Source: JBLIDK01 sp047632595
GTDB taxonomy: Bacteria > Bacteroidota > Bacteroidia > Sphingobacteriales > Sphingobacteriaceae
Length of the DNA stretch: 18,923 bases
Reading direction: 5' to 3'
NCBI GenBank assembly: GCA_047632595.1
Contig: JBLIDK010000042.1
Span: 1 to 18,923, forward strand
Part shown: in pieces, positions 1 through 8,400 of the stretch
How the letters are laid out: every line of letters starts with the position of its first letter
Position numbering within the stretch: the stretch's first letter is position 1
Position numbers and translations under genes: made by a program
The notes under the pieces: model-generated
Database searches by the model: none
What the model saw: only the letters and a program-made list of their open reading frames with translations
Told to the model about the DNA's origin: nothing

Positions 1-360
1 AAAAATTCAGTGCTTCGATACTACCTTAACGCTACTTTGTCGGTCTAGGTTTCTCATCAGGCTGATTGTTTTTTAGTTCAAAACTTCGAAGAGCATGTGC
101 TATGTAAACACAACCTACCACCCCACGGTGTCATTTCGAACGAAGTGCAACGCAGAGAGAAATCTTCCTTAATTTATGCAACTTAAATAGTTTTGGATGA
201 AGTAATTTAATTCACGAAGTAGACATTAAAAAAATTATTGACTTATCCTCGCTTTTAAGTCTCGCGCATACCTGAAGGAAGATTTCTCCCTACGCTCGAA
301 ATGACCCTAAATTGGGAAGGTTGCTAAATAAAAGAGTACTAAGCTTAAGCACTTTCTACA
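1..360. repeat. Tandem repeat unit, copy 1 (360-bp period)
   Basis: Positions 1-314 recur at 361-674 in the same orientation, giving a period of exactly 360 bp. I count nine substitutions over those 314 bases, all between 128 and 203; the flanking stretches 1-127 and 204-314 are identical to copy 2. The last 46 bases (315-360) are a spacer that copy 2 mostly lacks, although TTGCTAA at 321-327 has a counterpart at 681-687. The window starts at the unit boundary, so more copies may lie to the left. There is no convincing open reading frame and no transposase in the unit. It contains the inverted-repeat element listed separately. Confidence 0.93.
130..305. repeat. MITE-like inverted-repeat element, copy 1
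   Basis: The left arm (130-170) begins GTCATTTCGAACGAAG and ends GAGAAATCTTCCTT. The right arm (275-305) is AAGGAAGATTTCTC, then seven bases, then TCGAAATGAC. The outer 10 bases and inner 14 bases of the arms are perfectly complementary. The left arm has 10 extra bases in the middle, so a folded form would carry an asymmetric internal loop. About 104 bases separate the arms. GTCATTTCGA...GAAATC palindromes are, from memory, frequent in Bacteroidota intergenic DNA. No clear target-site duplication was seen at the ends and no protein is encoded, so any movement would need help in trans. Confidence 0.8.
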
Positions 361-687
361 AAAAATTCAGTGCTTCGATACTACCTTAACGCTACTTTGT
401 CGGTCTAGGTTTCTCATCAGGCTGATTGTTTTTTAGTTCAAAACTTCGAAGAGCATGTGCTATGTAAACACAACCTACCACCCCACGCCGTCATTTCGAA
501 CGGAGTGCAAAGCAGAGAGAAATCTTCCTTAATTTATGCAATTAGTATAGTTTTGGATGAAGCAATTTAATTCACGAAGTAGACATTAAAAAAATTATTG
601 ACTTATCCTCGCTTTTAAGTCTCGCGCATACCTGAAGGAAGATTTCTCCCTACGCTCGAAATGACCCTAAATTGTTTTGATTGCTAA
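361..687. repeat. Tandem repeat unit, copy 2 (3' truncated)
   Basis: This is the second direct copy of the unit at 1-360. It matches well to 674 and weakly to 687, then diverges, so it is a partial copy. Near-identity outside a short variable segment suggests recent duplication or gene conversion. It lies downstream of the minus-strand envelope operon that ends at 883. Confidence 0.92.
490..665. repeat. MITE-like inverted-repeat element, copy 2
   Basis: This is the same element inside repeat copy 2, with the left arm at 490-530 and the right arm at 635-665. The left arm differs from copy 1 at two bases inside the unpaired middle section. The complementary ends (GTCATTTCGA with TCGAAATGAC, and GAGAAATCTTCCTT with AAGGAAGATTTCTC) are intact in both copies, as expected if pairing matters or if the duplication is recent. 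Confidence 0.8.
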
Positions 688-756
688 GTTTATTGACTAA
701 TTAGATTAAGTGAGAATTACGGTATTGGTATAAGTAATGAGTTAATAAAACAGACA

Positions 757-785
757 CGCGATGCAATCGCGCGACAGTTTTTTTT
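757..785. terminator. Possible terminator hairpin with T tract
   Basis: A 6-bp GC-rich stem (CGCGAT at 757-762, ATCGCG at 766-771) with a GCA loop is followed on the plus strand by six bases and then eight T (778-785). Read on the minus strand the hairpin is followed by TGTCTGTTTT. It lies about 100 bp past the end of the minus-strand operon, so it could end that transcript or a plus-strand transcript from the repeat block. The gap between stem and T tract makes it a weak call. A second small palindrome, GAAAGTTGAACTTTC, lies at 791-805. Nothing else was recognised between 688 and 882. Confidence 0.35.
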
Positions 786-882
786 GGCTTGAAAGTTGAA
801 CTTTCTACTTTTAAATCGAAAGTTAAAATCCCACCGTAATGCAAAAACTGATTCTAAGTGCAAGATTTGACTAGAAATGACC

Positions 883-1695
883 CTATTTCAACTTAAAAAT
901 AAACGTAACCGTTCCCTTTTGGATTTCAGGGGCTGAACTGAGCGAATTTAAAGCTACACCACGCAATGCATTCTCGCATTTGGTCCATAGCTCTGTTTGA
1001 CTAATGGTAGTACCTCTAGCGCCGGCTTTGGCTGTAACAATGTTCCCTTTTCTATCAACCGTTATTTCAACCACTACTTTACCTGCAACTTGAGAGTTAT
1101 CAGTAAGCTTCGGGCGATTTACAAATGACCGACCGTTTAAATCTAAACTTATGCCATTATCGCCACCACCCATTTCACCATCATAATTGGATGAGGTTGG
1201 GTCTCCATCTTTTGAGCCTTGATTTCCAGTTTTATCCGTCGTGCCATCTCCACCGGGATTGCCTTTTTTACCTGGATACAACGCTCTTGGGTCCACTTTA
1301 CGCTCTTCAACTACTGGTTCTTCCTTCGGAACTTCCTTTACAGGGTCTTTTTTAGTGATTTTAGGAGTCTCTTTACTTGATTTAATTTCTGGAGCATCTT
1401 CAATGTCTTGAGTCATTACATCCTGCTCAGAAGGAGAATTGGGAGTAGGAGGCGGCGTTTCATTGCTTTGCTCATTCGCTTCAGCCTTACTATCACTCAC
1501 GTTTTCAGTAATATCTTGAATGTTATCACCCGATCCTTCAGCAACATCGCCAAAGTTGATCATTATGCCTTTTTCAGCTGGTAAGGGAAGTGGAGTGATA
1601 AATCCAAAGAAAATAAATAAACCTAACAAGATTAGGTGAAATACAATAGTCCCTAAAAGGCCATACCGCTTATTTTTCTTCTCTAAATCACTCAT
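883..1695 (-). CDS. TonB/TolA-like energy transducer
   Basis: This 270-residue protein has TonB architecture. It has a short cytoplasmic N-terminus, one membrane helix (about residues 12-33), a long extended linker rich in Pro, Glu, Lys and then Gly (about 50-190), and a C-terminal domain (about 190-270) with the TonB-like pattern VAGKVVVEITVDRKGNIV. The helix carries T16-IVF-H20, matching the Ser16/His20 pair that E. coli TonB uses to couple to ExbB-ExbD (Thr replaces Ser). It probably spans the periplasm and passes proton-motive force to an outer-membrane or periplasmic partner. It is the last gene of the operon, one base after exbD. The same layout fits TolA, so TonB versus TolA function cannot be decided from sequence. 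The stop codon region contains GGGTCATTTC (minus strand), which resembles an arm of the upstream repeats. Confidence 0.88.
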   Translation of the reverse strand: MSDLEKKNKRYGLLGTIVFHLILLGLFIFFGFITPLPLPAEKGIMINFGDVAEGSGDNIQDITENVSDSKAEANEQSNETPPPTPNSPSEQDVMTQDIEDAPEIKSSKETPKITKKDPVKEVPKEEPVVEERKVDPRALYPGKKGNPGGDGTTDKTGNQGSKDGDPTSSNYDGEMGGGDNGISLDLNGRSFVNRPKLTDNSQVAGKVVVEITVDRKGNIVTAKAGARGTTISQTELWTKCENALRGVALNSLSSAPEIQKGTVTFIFKLK

Positions 1696-1696
1696 T

Positions 1697-2089
1697 TTAT
1701 CGCTGTTTTGTCGCTAAAACCATCTTTAGCTGCATGCGATTGGCAATATCCATTACATCAACCACATATTCCATGTCTACAGACTTGTCTACATTAAGAA
1801 CGATGGTTGGGTCGGTTTCGTTTGCCGTTTTGTTTTTTAATAAATATTCAAGCTCGTTAAAGCTCACTTCATCCAAGTCAATAAAGTACTTTAGGTCTTC
1901 GGTAATAGATACTGAGATAGTCTGTTTAGCAAAGGTTTTGCTGCTACTTTTAGGTAAAAACAACTTCAACACATTCGGACTTACTAGGGTAGAGGTTAAC
2001 ATAAAAAATATCAACAACAGAAAGATGATATCTGTCATAGATGCCATGTTAAAATTCACTTGTACCTTAGATCTTGACTTTAAATTCAT
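1697..2089 (-). CDS. exbD: ExbD/TolR biopolymer transport protein
   Basis: This 130-residue protein has the ExbD/TolR form: a short basic cytoplasmic N-terminus, one membrane helix (about residues 19-37) and a periplasmic domain. The helix begins with MTDIIFLLLIFFMLTS, whose Asp20 matches the essential proton-carrying Asp of ExbD (D25) and TolR (D23). The periplasmic part ends with the family's typical IVLNVDKSVDMEYVVDVMD segment. ExbD dimers sit inside an ExbB pentamer and use proton flow to move TonB or TolA. Its ATG overlaps the exbB stop codon by one base (TAATG), indicating translational coupling. Sequence alone does not separate ExbD from TolR; the symbol follows the usual Bacteroidota naming. 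Confidence 0.92.
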   Translation of the reverse strand: MNLKSRSKVQVNFNMASMTDIIFLLLIFFMLTSTLVSPNVLKLFLPKSSSKTFAKQTISVSITEDLKYFIDLDEVSFNELEYLLKNKTANETDPTIVLNVDKSVDMEYVVDVMDIANRMQLKMVLATKQR

Positions 2090-2781
2090 TATGCTGGATC
2101 TTGTAAAAGGTCTACAAACTCTAACGAGCTAGTTTCCATTTTGTAAATAACCTTTTCAATCATCGTAACCAATATGTTGTATCCGATAAAGGCAATAATA
2201 CCCACCACTAAACCTGCGGCAGTAGTAATCATTGCTTCGTAAATACCACCAGCAAGTAAACCAACTTCAATGTTGTTACCCGCCTTACTCATATTGAAAA
2301 ATGCTTTAATCATTCCTATTACTGTTCCAAAGAAACCAATCATTGGCGCTGCACCTGAAATGGTAGCTAAACCAGCTAGATTGTTCTCAAGTTTAAAAAT
2401 TTCAATTTTACCAGTGTTTTCAATAGCTACGTTTATGTCTTTAAGTGGTCTTCCTACACGGCTTAAGCCTTTTTCAATCATTCTTGCTATTGGATTATCT
2501 GATCCCTTACACAAAGTTTTAGCTGCATCAATATTACCTTGAAGTACATATTCTCTAATCTGAGTCATGAAGTTCTTCTCTTCTTTCGAAGCTCGCTTAA
2601 TAGTAAGGTAGCGTTCTACAAAAATGTAAATGGCAATAATGCTCATTACAAAAAGTGGAATAAGTATCCAACCACCTTTAAGCAGGAGTTCAATAATGCT
2701 TAATTTTTCTTCCGTAGGTTGTTCTGCAAGTGCTTGTGCAGCAGAATCGATAGTAATTTGTAGTACTTGGGTTAATAACAT
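2089..2781 (-). CDS. exbB: MotA/TolQ/ExbB proton channel family protein
   Basis: This 230-residue inner-membrane protein is the channel partner of ExbD. Three membrane helices are visible: about 32-55, 133-160 and 181-207. The second contains the signature GFFGTVIGMI with Thr153 (like E. coli ExbB T148) after Pro146. The third contains YEAMITTAAGLVVG, with Glu182 and Thr187 at the positions of E. coli ExbB E176 and T181. A cytoplasmic loop (about 60-130) lies between helices 1 and 2, as in the family. An N-terminal segment of about 30 residues precedes helix 1, longer than in minimal TolQ. It starts four bases after the SPOR-protein gene and overlaps exbD by one base. Confidence 0.93.
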   Translation of the reverse strand: MLLTQVLQITIDSAAQALAEQPTEEKLSIIELLLKGGWILIPLFVMSIIAIYIFVERYLTIKRASKEEKNFMTQIREYVLQGNIDAAKTLCKGSDNPIARMIEKGLSRVGRPLKDINVAIENTGKIEIFKLENNLAGLATISGAAPMIGFFGTVIGMIKAFFNMSKAGNNIEVGLLAGGIYEAMITTAAGLVVGIIAFIGYNILVTMIEKVIYKMETSSLEFVDLLQDPA

Positions 2782-2785
2782 AGGG

Positions 2786-3817
2786 TTACTTATTAGTGGT
2801 TAAAATCCACGCATCTTTTGTAATAGCTTGTTTCACTTTCTTTAACGCTTCAGTGGCTAGTTTCTTATCTCCAAAACCACATAAAGCAATTCTATAATAG
2901 CCAATAGAAGGAGCAGGCTTAACAACGGTATTAAATCCGTCTTTTTGCCATTTTTGTGCTACCTTTTGGGCTTTACTTTCGTTATTTATTGATGCAATAA
3001 TCACAGCGTATTTAGTGCTTCCTGAATTATCCATCATTTCAAGTTCAGAAACGTTTTCCCAAAGAGACTTGTACTCATATCTCCCTGAATAATTGATTAT
3101 TTCAATCTTTACCTCAATAACTTTTTCAGGTATTGCTTCTGTATCAACTTCTTCAACTACTTCCTCCGTAGGAGATACAGTTTCAACCTTCAAAGTTTCC
3201 GTATGGTTAGTAAATGTATCCGTAAAGGGATTTAATGTACTTAAACTTAGGTTCTCACTTGAATGGTTGTAGTTAAAGTAAATTAATGCACTTAATATTA
3301 TTGATGCTGCTGCTGCATATGGAATCCATTTTAAAGACATCTTGCGTTCAGCCTCTGTCTTAGGTCGAATAATAGCTTCAACTACTGGTTTTTTCTCTTC
3401 TTTATAGACTGATAATGGAACTTCTTTAAGTCCAAAGGTGTCAATTAAGAAGGTGTGGTCTTTTTTAGGAACAAAAACCAGGTTGTTTTCATGGTTTTGG
3501 ATAATCTTACCAACTCCTTCAATATCAACATAAGAGCGTTTGTTTAGGATGTTCAGCTTGCTTTTAACATACTCATCAACTACACAACTTGCTTCAATAA
3601 CTGAGATTGCCTCTCGCTGTGCTACATGGGCAATTAATAAACCATCGTCATCAACCAATTTAGCATTAAACGCTATTTTCTTCCTTGGCGGATGTACCGT
3701 TTTTACTATTTCATTAACCTCAGCACGCTTCTCATTACCCACAAATCCACCTAGTCCTGGTATGATAACACAGTCGTTTAGGTAAAGTAGTTCAATTATG
3801 TGATTCTGAATATTCAT
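2786..3817 (-). CDS. HU-CCDC81-like and SPOR domain membrane protein
   Basis: This 343-residue protein is predicted to span the inner membrane once (about residues 164-182). The N-terminal 130 residues resemble the paired HU-like domains of Bacteroidota SPOR proteins (CCDC81-type prokaryotic HU domains), with the start MNIQNHIIELLYLNDCVIIP and the GLGGFVG motif typical of that family. They should lie in the cytoplasm. An acidic linker (about 185-240) follows the helix. The C-terminal SPOR domain (about 267-341) begins KYAVIIASINNESKAQKVAQ. SPOR domains bind peptidoglycan stripped of stem peptides, usually at division sites. It starts nine bases after the barrel gene and ends four bases before exbB, which ties peptidoglycan recognition to the ExbB-ExbD motor. 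What the HU-like part binds is not evident here. Confidence 0.85.
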   Translation of the reverse strand: MNIQNHIIELLYLNDCVIIPGLGGFVGNEKRAEVNEIVKTVHPPRKKIAFNAKLVDDDGLLIAHVAQREAISVIEASCVVDEYVKSKLNILNKRSYVDIEGVGKIIQNHENNLVFVPKKDHTFLIDTFGLKEVPLSVYKEEKKPVVEAIIRPKTEAERKMSLKWIPYAAAASIILSALIYFNYNHSSENLSLSTLNPFTDTFTNHTETLKVETVSPTEEVVEEVDTEAIPEKVIEVKIEIINYSGRYEYKSLWENVSELEMMDNSGSTKYAVIIASINNESKAQKVAQKWQKDGFNTVVKPAPSIGYYRIALCGFGDKKLATEALKKVKQAITKDAWILTTNK

Positions 3818-3826
3818 AAGCGCAAG

Positions 3827-5446
3827 TTATAAAGCAAAAGTGGCTCCGGCAATAAAAGTAAAGCCTTGAGTTGGATATAAATAGAAACGTTGATAAGTTT
3901 TATTTGCTAAGTTGTTGGCTTGCAGAAAGAAACTCAGTTTTGGCGAATATCTATAATCAAAAGAAATATTTACATCTGCAAAGCTTTTATTTTCGATTAA
4001 ATCAACTCCATTTGCTGCCAAGGCTTGTGTTTTTCCATAAAATAGCAAATCTCCTGTCATTAAAATTTTATCCGCTATGTTATATGACATGGTGGTGTTT
4101 GATTTAAAAGAGGGTAGGTGATACGCCGCTTTTGCTGTGGTCATCGAATAATTAGTTAAATCGAAACGAGTCATAATTCTAGCTTTTTCTAACATCTGTG
4201 TGGTAAAAATCAGCGAAAGCTCTGTTACAGTAGCCGTATCATAAATTACTTCATAAGTACTAAAGTCTGGTAGGGTTCCAACAAAACGGTTTACAAACAA
4301 AGGCATTTCATCCACTTTTTTAACCGAACCTTGAATTTTAAAACTACTCTGGTCAGTTAAAGATCCTTTGAAACCACCATAGAAATGTAGTTTTTCTTTG
4401 GTGTTTTTAATTTCTACAGTATCTTGTAAGTAGGGCATTTCTTCTACAAAACCTTTCCACGAATTCTTTGTTGTTTTACCCGTTAATCCCGCAAAGGCAA
4501 TTAAAAAACGATCTGCTAATTTAAACTGCCCTGAAATATTTGGATAAACTTGTACATCTTCGGTAATCTGAATAGTAGTAAAGGTGTTTAAGCCCAAATT
4601 TAAGGTGAACAAGCTATCTACATAACGGTAATAAGGCTGCAATCCCACCACTAAATTGCTTGATTTAGATCGCTGGTTAAGCCATGTCTTATCTGCAGAT
4701 ATCTCAGCTGCAAAGGATGATTTGCCAAAGTTCTGACTCAACGTTCCAAAACCAGATACATTGTTCTCACTTTGCTCATAGTTATCAGTAAATGAGTAGG
4801 CTTTCAGCTTAGCGGCAAAGTTTAAATCTTCTAAATTTTTGTTGTTGCTAAAGAAGTCAATATCTGTCCCAACTGTATTAAAACTATGCTTTCCTTCATT
4901 TACAAAGTAATAATCAGCAAGTGAGTCTTCTGGAAATTCTAAATGATCCACTCGTAATCGGTTGTAATACAAATTGGCTCCAGAAGTTCTGTTTGAACCA
5001 TATTTTTGTCCATAAAGATTAAAGTGGTCTCGATTAAACTTCCGACTATCGCTTGTTCGCCCATTTAAATGCTGTAATTCAAAACCATAATTATATTCTC
5101 TATCACGAATGCTGCTTAAATAAATCTCTCCTAAAGCTAAACCTGAGTTTCCAAAACCACCTTTAATATAATTTCCATAAAGCTTTTTTATAGACTCTCG
5201 TTGAAGCTCAGCCGAAGTTAGTGGGTTAGAAGGTAAGACTGAATCCACCTTAAAAGGACTTACTTGATAGCTTAATGTAGCTTCAGGAGGACTAACTTTT
5301 TCAAGCGGAGCTACGGTCTTAATTTTTACCGCATCACTTAAAACAGGTCTATATGCTCTAACAACATCAAACTCCCGGTCTATATTTGTTTGTGCCTTGG
5401 CAAAAAGGCATACAGCTAAAGGTAATATGATTAGTATTTTCTTCAT
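3827..5446 (-). CDS. TonB-receptor-like outer-membrane beta-barrel protein without plug
   Basis: This is a 539-residue protein with a signal peptide (about 1-18, cleavage near FAKAQ). A soluble N-terminal stretch to about residue 90 follows, then a long run of alternating, aromatic-rich beta strands to the C-terminus. The end (NNLANKTYQRFYLYPTQGF, finishing GATFAL) resembles the last strands of TonB-dependent receptor barrels. A normal receptor has a plug of roughly 120-150 residues and is longer overall; no plug is recognisable here. It therefore may not be an active importer, and could instead be an anchor or channel used by the co-transcribed TonB-like protein. Its ATG overlaps the TGA of the TPR gene (ATGA). 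Annotation pipelines often call such proteins TonB-dependent receptors; substrate unknown. Confidence 0.8.
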   Translation of the reverse strand: MKKILIILPLAVCLFAKAQTNIDREFDVVRAYRPVLSDAVKIKTVAPLEKVSPPEATLSYQVSPFKVDSVLPSNPLTSAELQRESIKKLYGNYIKGGFGNSGLALGEIYLSSIRDREYNYGFELQHLNGRTSDSRKFNRDHFNLYGQKYGSNRTSGANLYYNRLRVDHLEFPEDSLADYYFVNEGKHSFNTVGTDIDFFSNNKNLEDLNFAAKLKAYSFTDNYEQSENNVSGFGTLSQNFGKSSFAAEISADKTWLNQRSKSSNLVVGLQPYYRYVDSLFTLNLGLNTFTTIQITEDVQVYPNISGQFKLADRFLIAFAGLTGKTTKNSWKGFVEEMPYLQDTVEIKNTKEKLHFYGGFKGSLTDQSSFKIQGSVKKVDEMPLFVNRFVGTLPDFSTYEVIYDTATVTELSLIFTTQMLEKARIMTRFDLTNYSMTTAKAAYHLPSFKSNTTMSYNIADKILMTGDLLFYGKTQALAANGVDLIENKSFADVNISFDYRYSPKLSFFLQANNLANKTYQRFYLYPTQGFTFIAGATFAL

Positions 5447-8400
5447 TTTACCAGTTTTAAAGTGTCCTTAGCTGTAGAATCGCTAGTTGCTTTTTTATAA
5501 GTAGCACCTAACAGCTCTAACTTTCTTTTGGTTGTGTCAATCACAGATTGATCGTTGCCATTATAATTGTCCAAAATACTCTGTAAAGTATTCCTAGCCA
5601 TAAACTCGTCTTCTAGTTTAATATAAGTGTCGGCCAACAACAAATAACCTTTTAAAACCCATATATCGCCCGGCAACGCATTAATCATCTCAAAAATCTC
5701 ATCTTGAGCTTTTAAATACTTGCCTTTACTATAGAATATTTGAGCCAATAATAATTGTGATTCAGCCTTAACATCACCACTAGCTTTGGTTTTTACAATT
5801 TCTAAGCTGGATTGTGCTTTTGTGCTGTTTGAATCATTTAAGTAATATTTCCCTTGAATTAAATGTGCCATTAACTGGTCTTTTTCAGAGGCTTTTAAGC
5901 TATTAATTACATTTTCGGCACGATTATTTGCATTAGTTAACTGATTTAATGCATAATAACTCCTCATTAGCTTTTCTGAAACTTCTTCTAAACTACTTTG
6001 GTACTCTGCTATTTTCTCTAGCTCTACAAAGTTTTCAATCGCTTTAGGATAGTTTTTGTTGCCGTAATAAATATTCGCCGACTTCAGCAAAGCCCGTTCA
6101 GTAAACCTGTTTCTAGATTTAGCTAAAATGGCGTTAAAGTCCTCCAAAGCCTCATTAGTCTGACTTTGGTTATAGTAACAGCTTCCTCTGTAATACAAGG
6201 CGTCAAGCGCGAAGAATCCATTCTCAAAGCGACTTAAATAACCTTCAAAACCATTTATAGCTTTTACGCAATTGCCATTAGTATAGCTACTATAACTCGC
6301 TTGATACACAATTGAATCCTGAGTATTAGCACTTAGATTGGCATTTGGTAATGAATTCGCATAAGTGACATATTCTTGTCCATTTCCTGCATCCACATAG
6401 AGGTTACGCATTGCTAAGAGCGCTTCTTTAAATGCATCAGAATCTGGATATTTCTCAATAACAATTTTATAGGTTTCAATTGCTAATGCATCGTTGCTTT
6501 GGTTAAAATAGATTAATCCTTTACTTAATAATGCCTTTGAAATGTAACTACTTGTCGGATACTTTTGAATTAACTTATCAAACTCAGTAAGTGACTGGTC
6601 GTATTGCGAAGTAATTAAGTAGGTTGAAGCAGTTTCGTAAATAGCATCATCTGCATAAGTACTATTTTTGAATTGCGTTAGAACCAAATTCATATTACTT
6701 ATCTTCTGCTCTGGTTTATTTTGCAGTCCGCTTATCATTCCTAATTGGAAGTAAGCATAGTCGGAGTTTTGAATGTCAAGATTGGCAATAATTCTATAAT
6801 AGGATGTTGATTTAGGGTAGTTCTTAACCATAAAATAAGCATCGGCAGCCCTGGTATAACTATCATATTTAATGGCATCACTTACTTTTCTGTCTGAAAC
6901 AACATTCTCGAAATTAGCAGCTGCATCTCCAAAAACATCTTGTTTAAAGTAAGAATACCCTTTACCATACGATGCTAAGACATATTCATTTCTACTTTTA
7001 GAAACTCCTGAATTAAGAAACTGATCGTAGTTTTTAATTGCTGGTTTGTAAAGGCCCAGTCTAAACTGAGCTTCTGCCTTCCAATAGTGGGCTAGACCTG
7101 AAAAAAGTGGGTCAATACGTTCTAACAACGACTTATCAAAGAATACAATACTTTCTTTGTATTGACTTAGATTAAAAACCTCAACACCATGTAAATAACA
7201 AACTTTTTGATAAGCTTCTTTAGTTGCTTGTGTATTGCGATTTACACTTTCTAATATTTCTACTGCTTGCTTGTAATCTTTTGTGGTTAATAATACGGTT
7301 CCTAATAATTCTTTAGAGTCATTTAAAAATTCGCTTTTCGGATAGATTTTAATAAAACTTTGCAAAGCAGTAAGCGCCTCTTGGTGATATTTTAGCTCAT
7401 AGCTTAGTTTTGCATAGTTAAAACTAGCTTCCTCCTTAATTTTGGCATCAAAATCCATTTTACTTGCATTCAAGAATGAACTTCTAGCATTTTGCTTTAC
7501 ATCTAGTTGTAAAAAGCAGTCACCCAATAAAAACTGGGCATTTTGTGCAAATACATCATTGTCTGTTACCAGTTTTTCGAACTCTGATTTAGCATCCTTG
7601 AACTTGCTTAACTTATAGTAACAGTATCCTAATTGGTATATATCACGCGGTGTCAACTTGTTTTCACCATTTATTAAGATATTGAAATAGGTGAGGGCAG
7701 CTCTATAGTTTTCACTTTGATAATGTGCCTGCCCCAAAAGTCTGTTGATATCATCTAAATTCTCTAAACCTTCTTTTTCACTTAAAGGAGTAGCATATTT
7801 AATTAGCTCAGCAAACTTATTTTGCTCATAATAAATTGAAGTGATGTAATATGGAGCAATGTTTCCGTAGTTCTTTGATTCTTGTAGGTATTCAAATCCT
7901 TCTAATGCCTTTTCATAGTCTTTATTTTCATAAGATATAAAAGCACTGTAGTAAGAAGCTGGGTAGGTGAACTTACTTATGTATTTTTTACTATTATCAA
8001 AGTCGATTAAGGCGTTTTTTAGGTCTTTTGACTCTAAATAACAGTAGCCTCGTTTAAAAGATAGCTCGCTTTTCTCTGCATCCTTAAGAGCCGACTGGTC
8101 ACATCGTGTAAACCATTCCATTGCTTTTTTATTATCCTTATTTCTAAAGTAAAACTTGCCTAATTGGAAAAAAGCAACTCGTGATTTTGGATTCTCCGGA
8201 AAATCATCCACAAACTTTAATAATAAGTACTCTGCATTGTTGTGGTAAAGTTCTAAAGCACAAATTGCTTCGTAATACTGAGCATTTGAACTAATTAAGT
8301 CTTGATTTACCTCAGCCAAAGTAGTATTAGCCGTGTATTTATGATTCGCTATAACTTTAGTGAAATGTTCTTTCGCAGGACTGTATTTTTCTCTATCGAA

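Noticed and set aside
1..687. CRISPR array
   Set aside because: Two long units with a 360-bp period are not short repeats with unique spacers, and no cas genes are present.
1..687. Insertion sequence
   Set aside because: Inverted repeats are present but no transposase gene and no clear target-site duplication.
1125..1355. Plus-strand reading frame of 76 codons inside the TonB-like gene
   Set aside because: It is antisense to a well-supported coding sequence; the product is low-complexity with no domain or start signal.
1734..2132. Plus-strand reading frame of 132 codons across exbD
   Set aside because: It mirrors the ExbD gene on the opposite strand and has no family resemblance or promoter.
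2270..2542. Plus-strand reading frame of 90 codons inside exbB
   Set aside because: It is antisense to conserved ExbB membrane helices; its hydrophobicity follows from the complementary strand.
3540..4107. Plus-strand frames antisense to the SPOR and barrel genes (3540-3785, 3871-4107)
   Set aside because: Both oppose strongly supported genes in a tight operon and show no domain.
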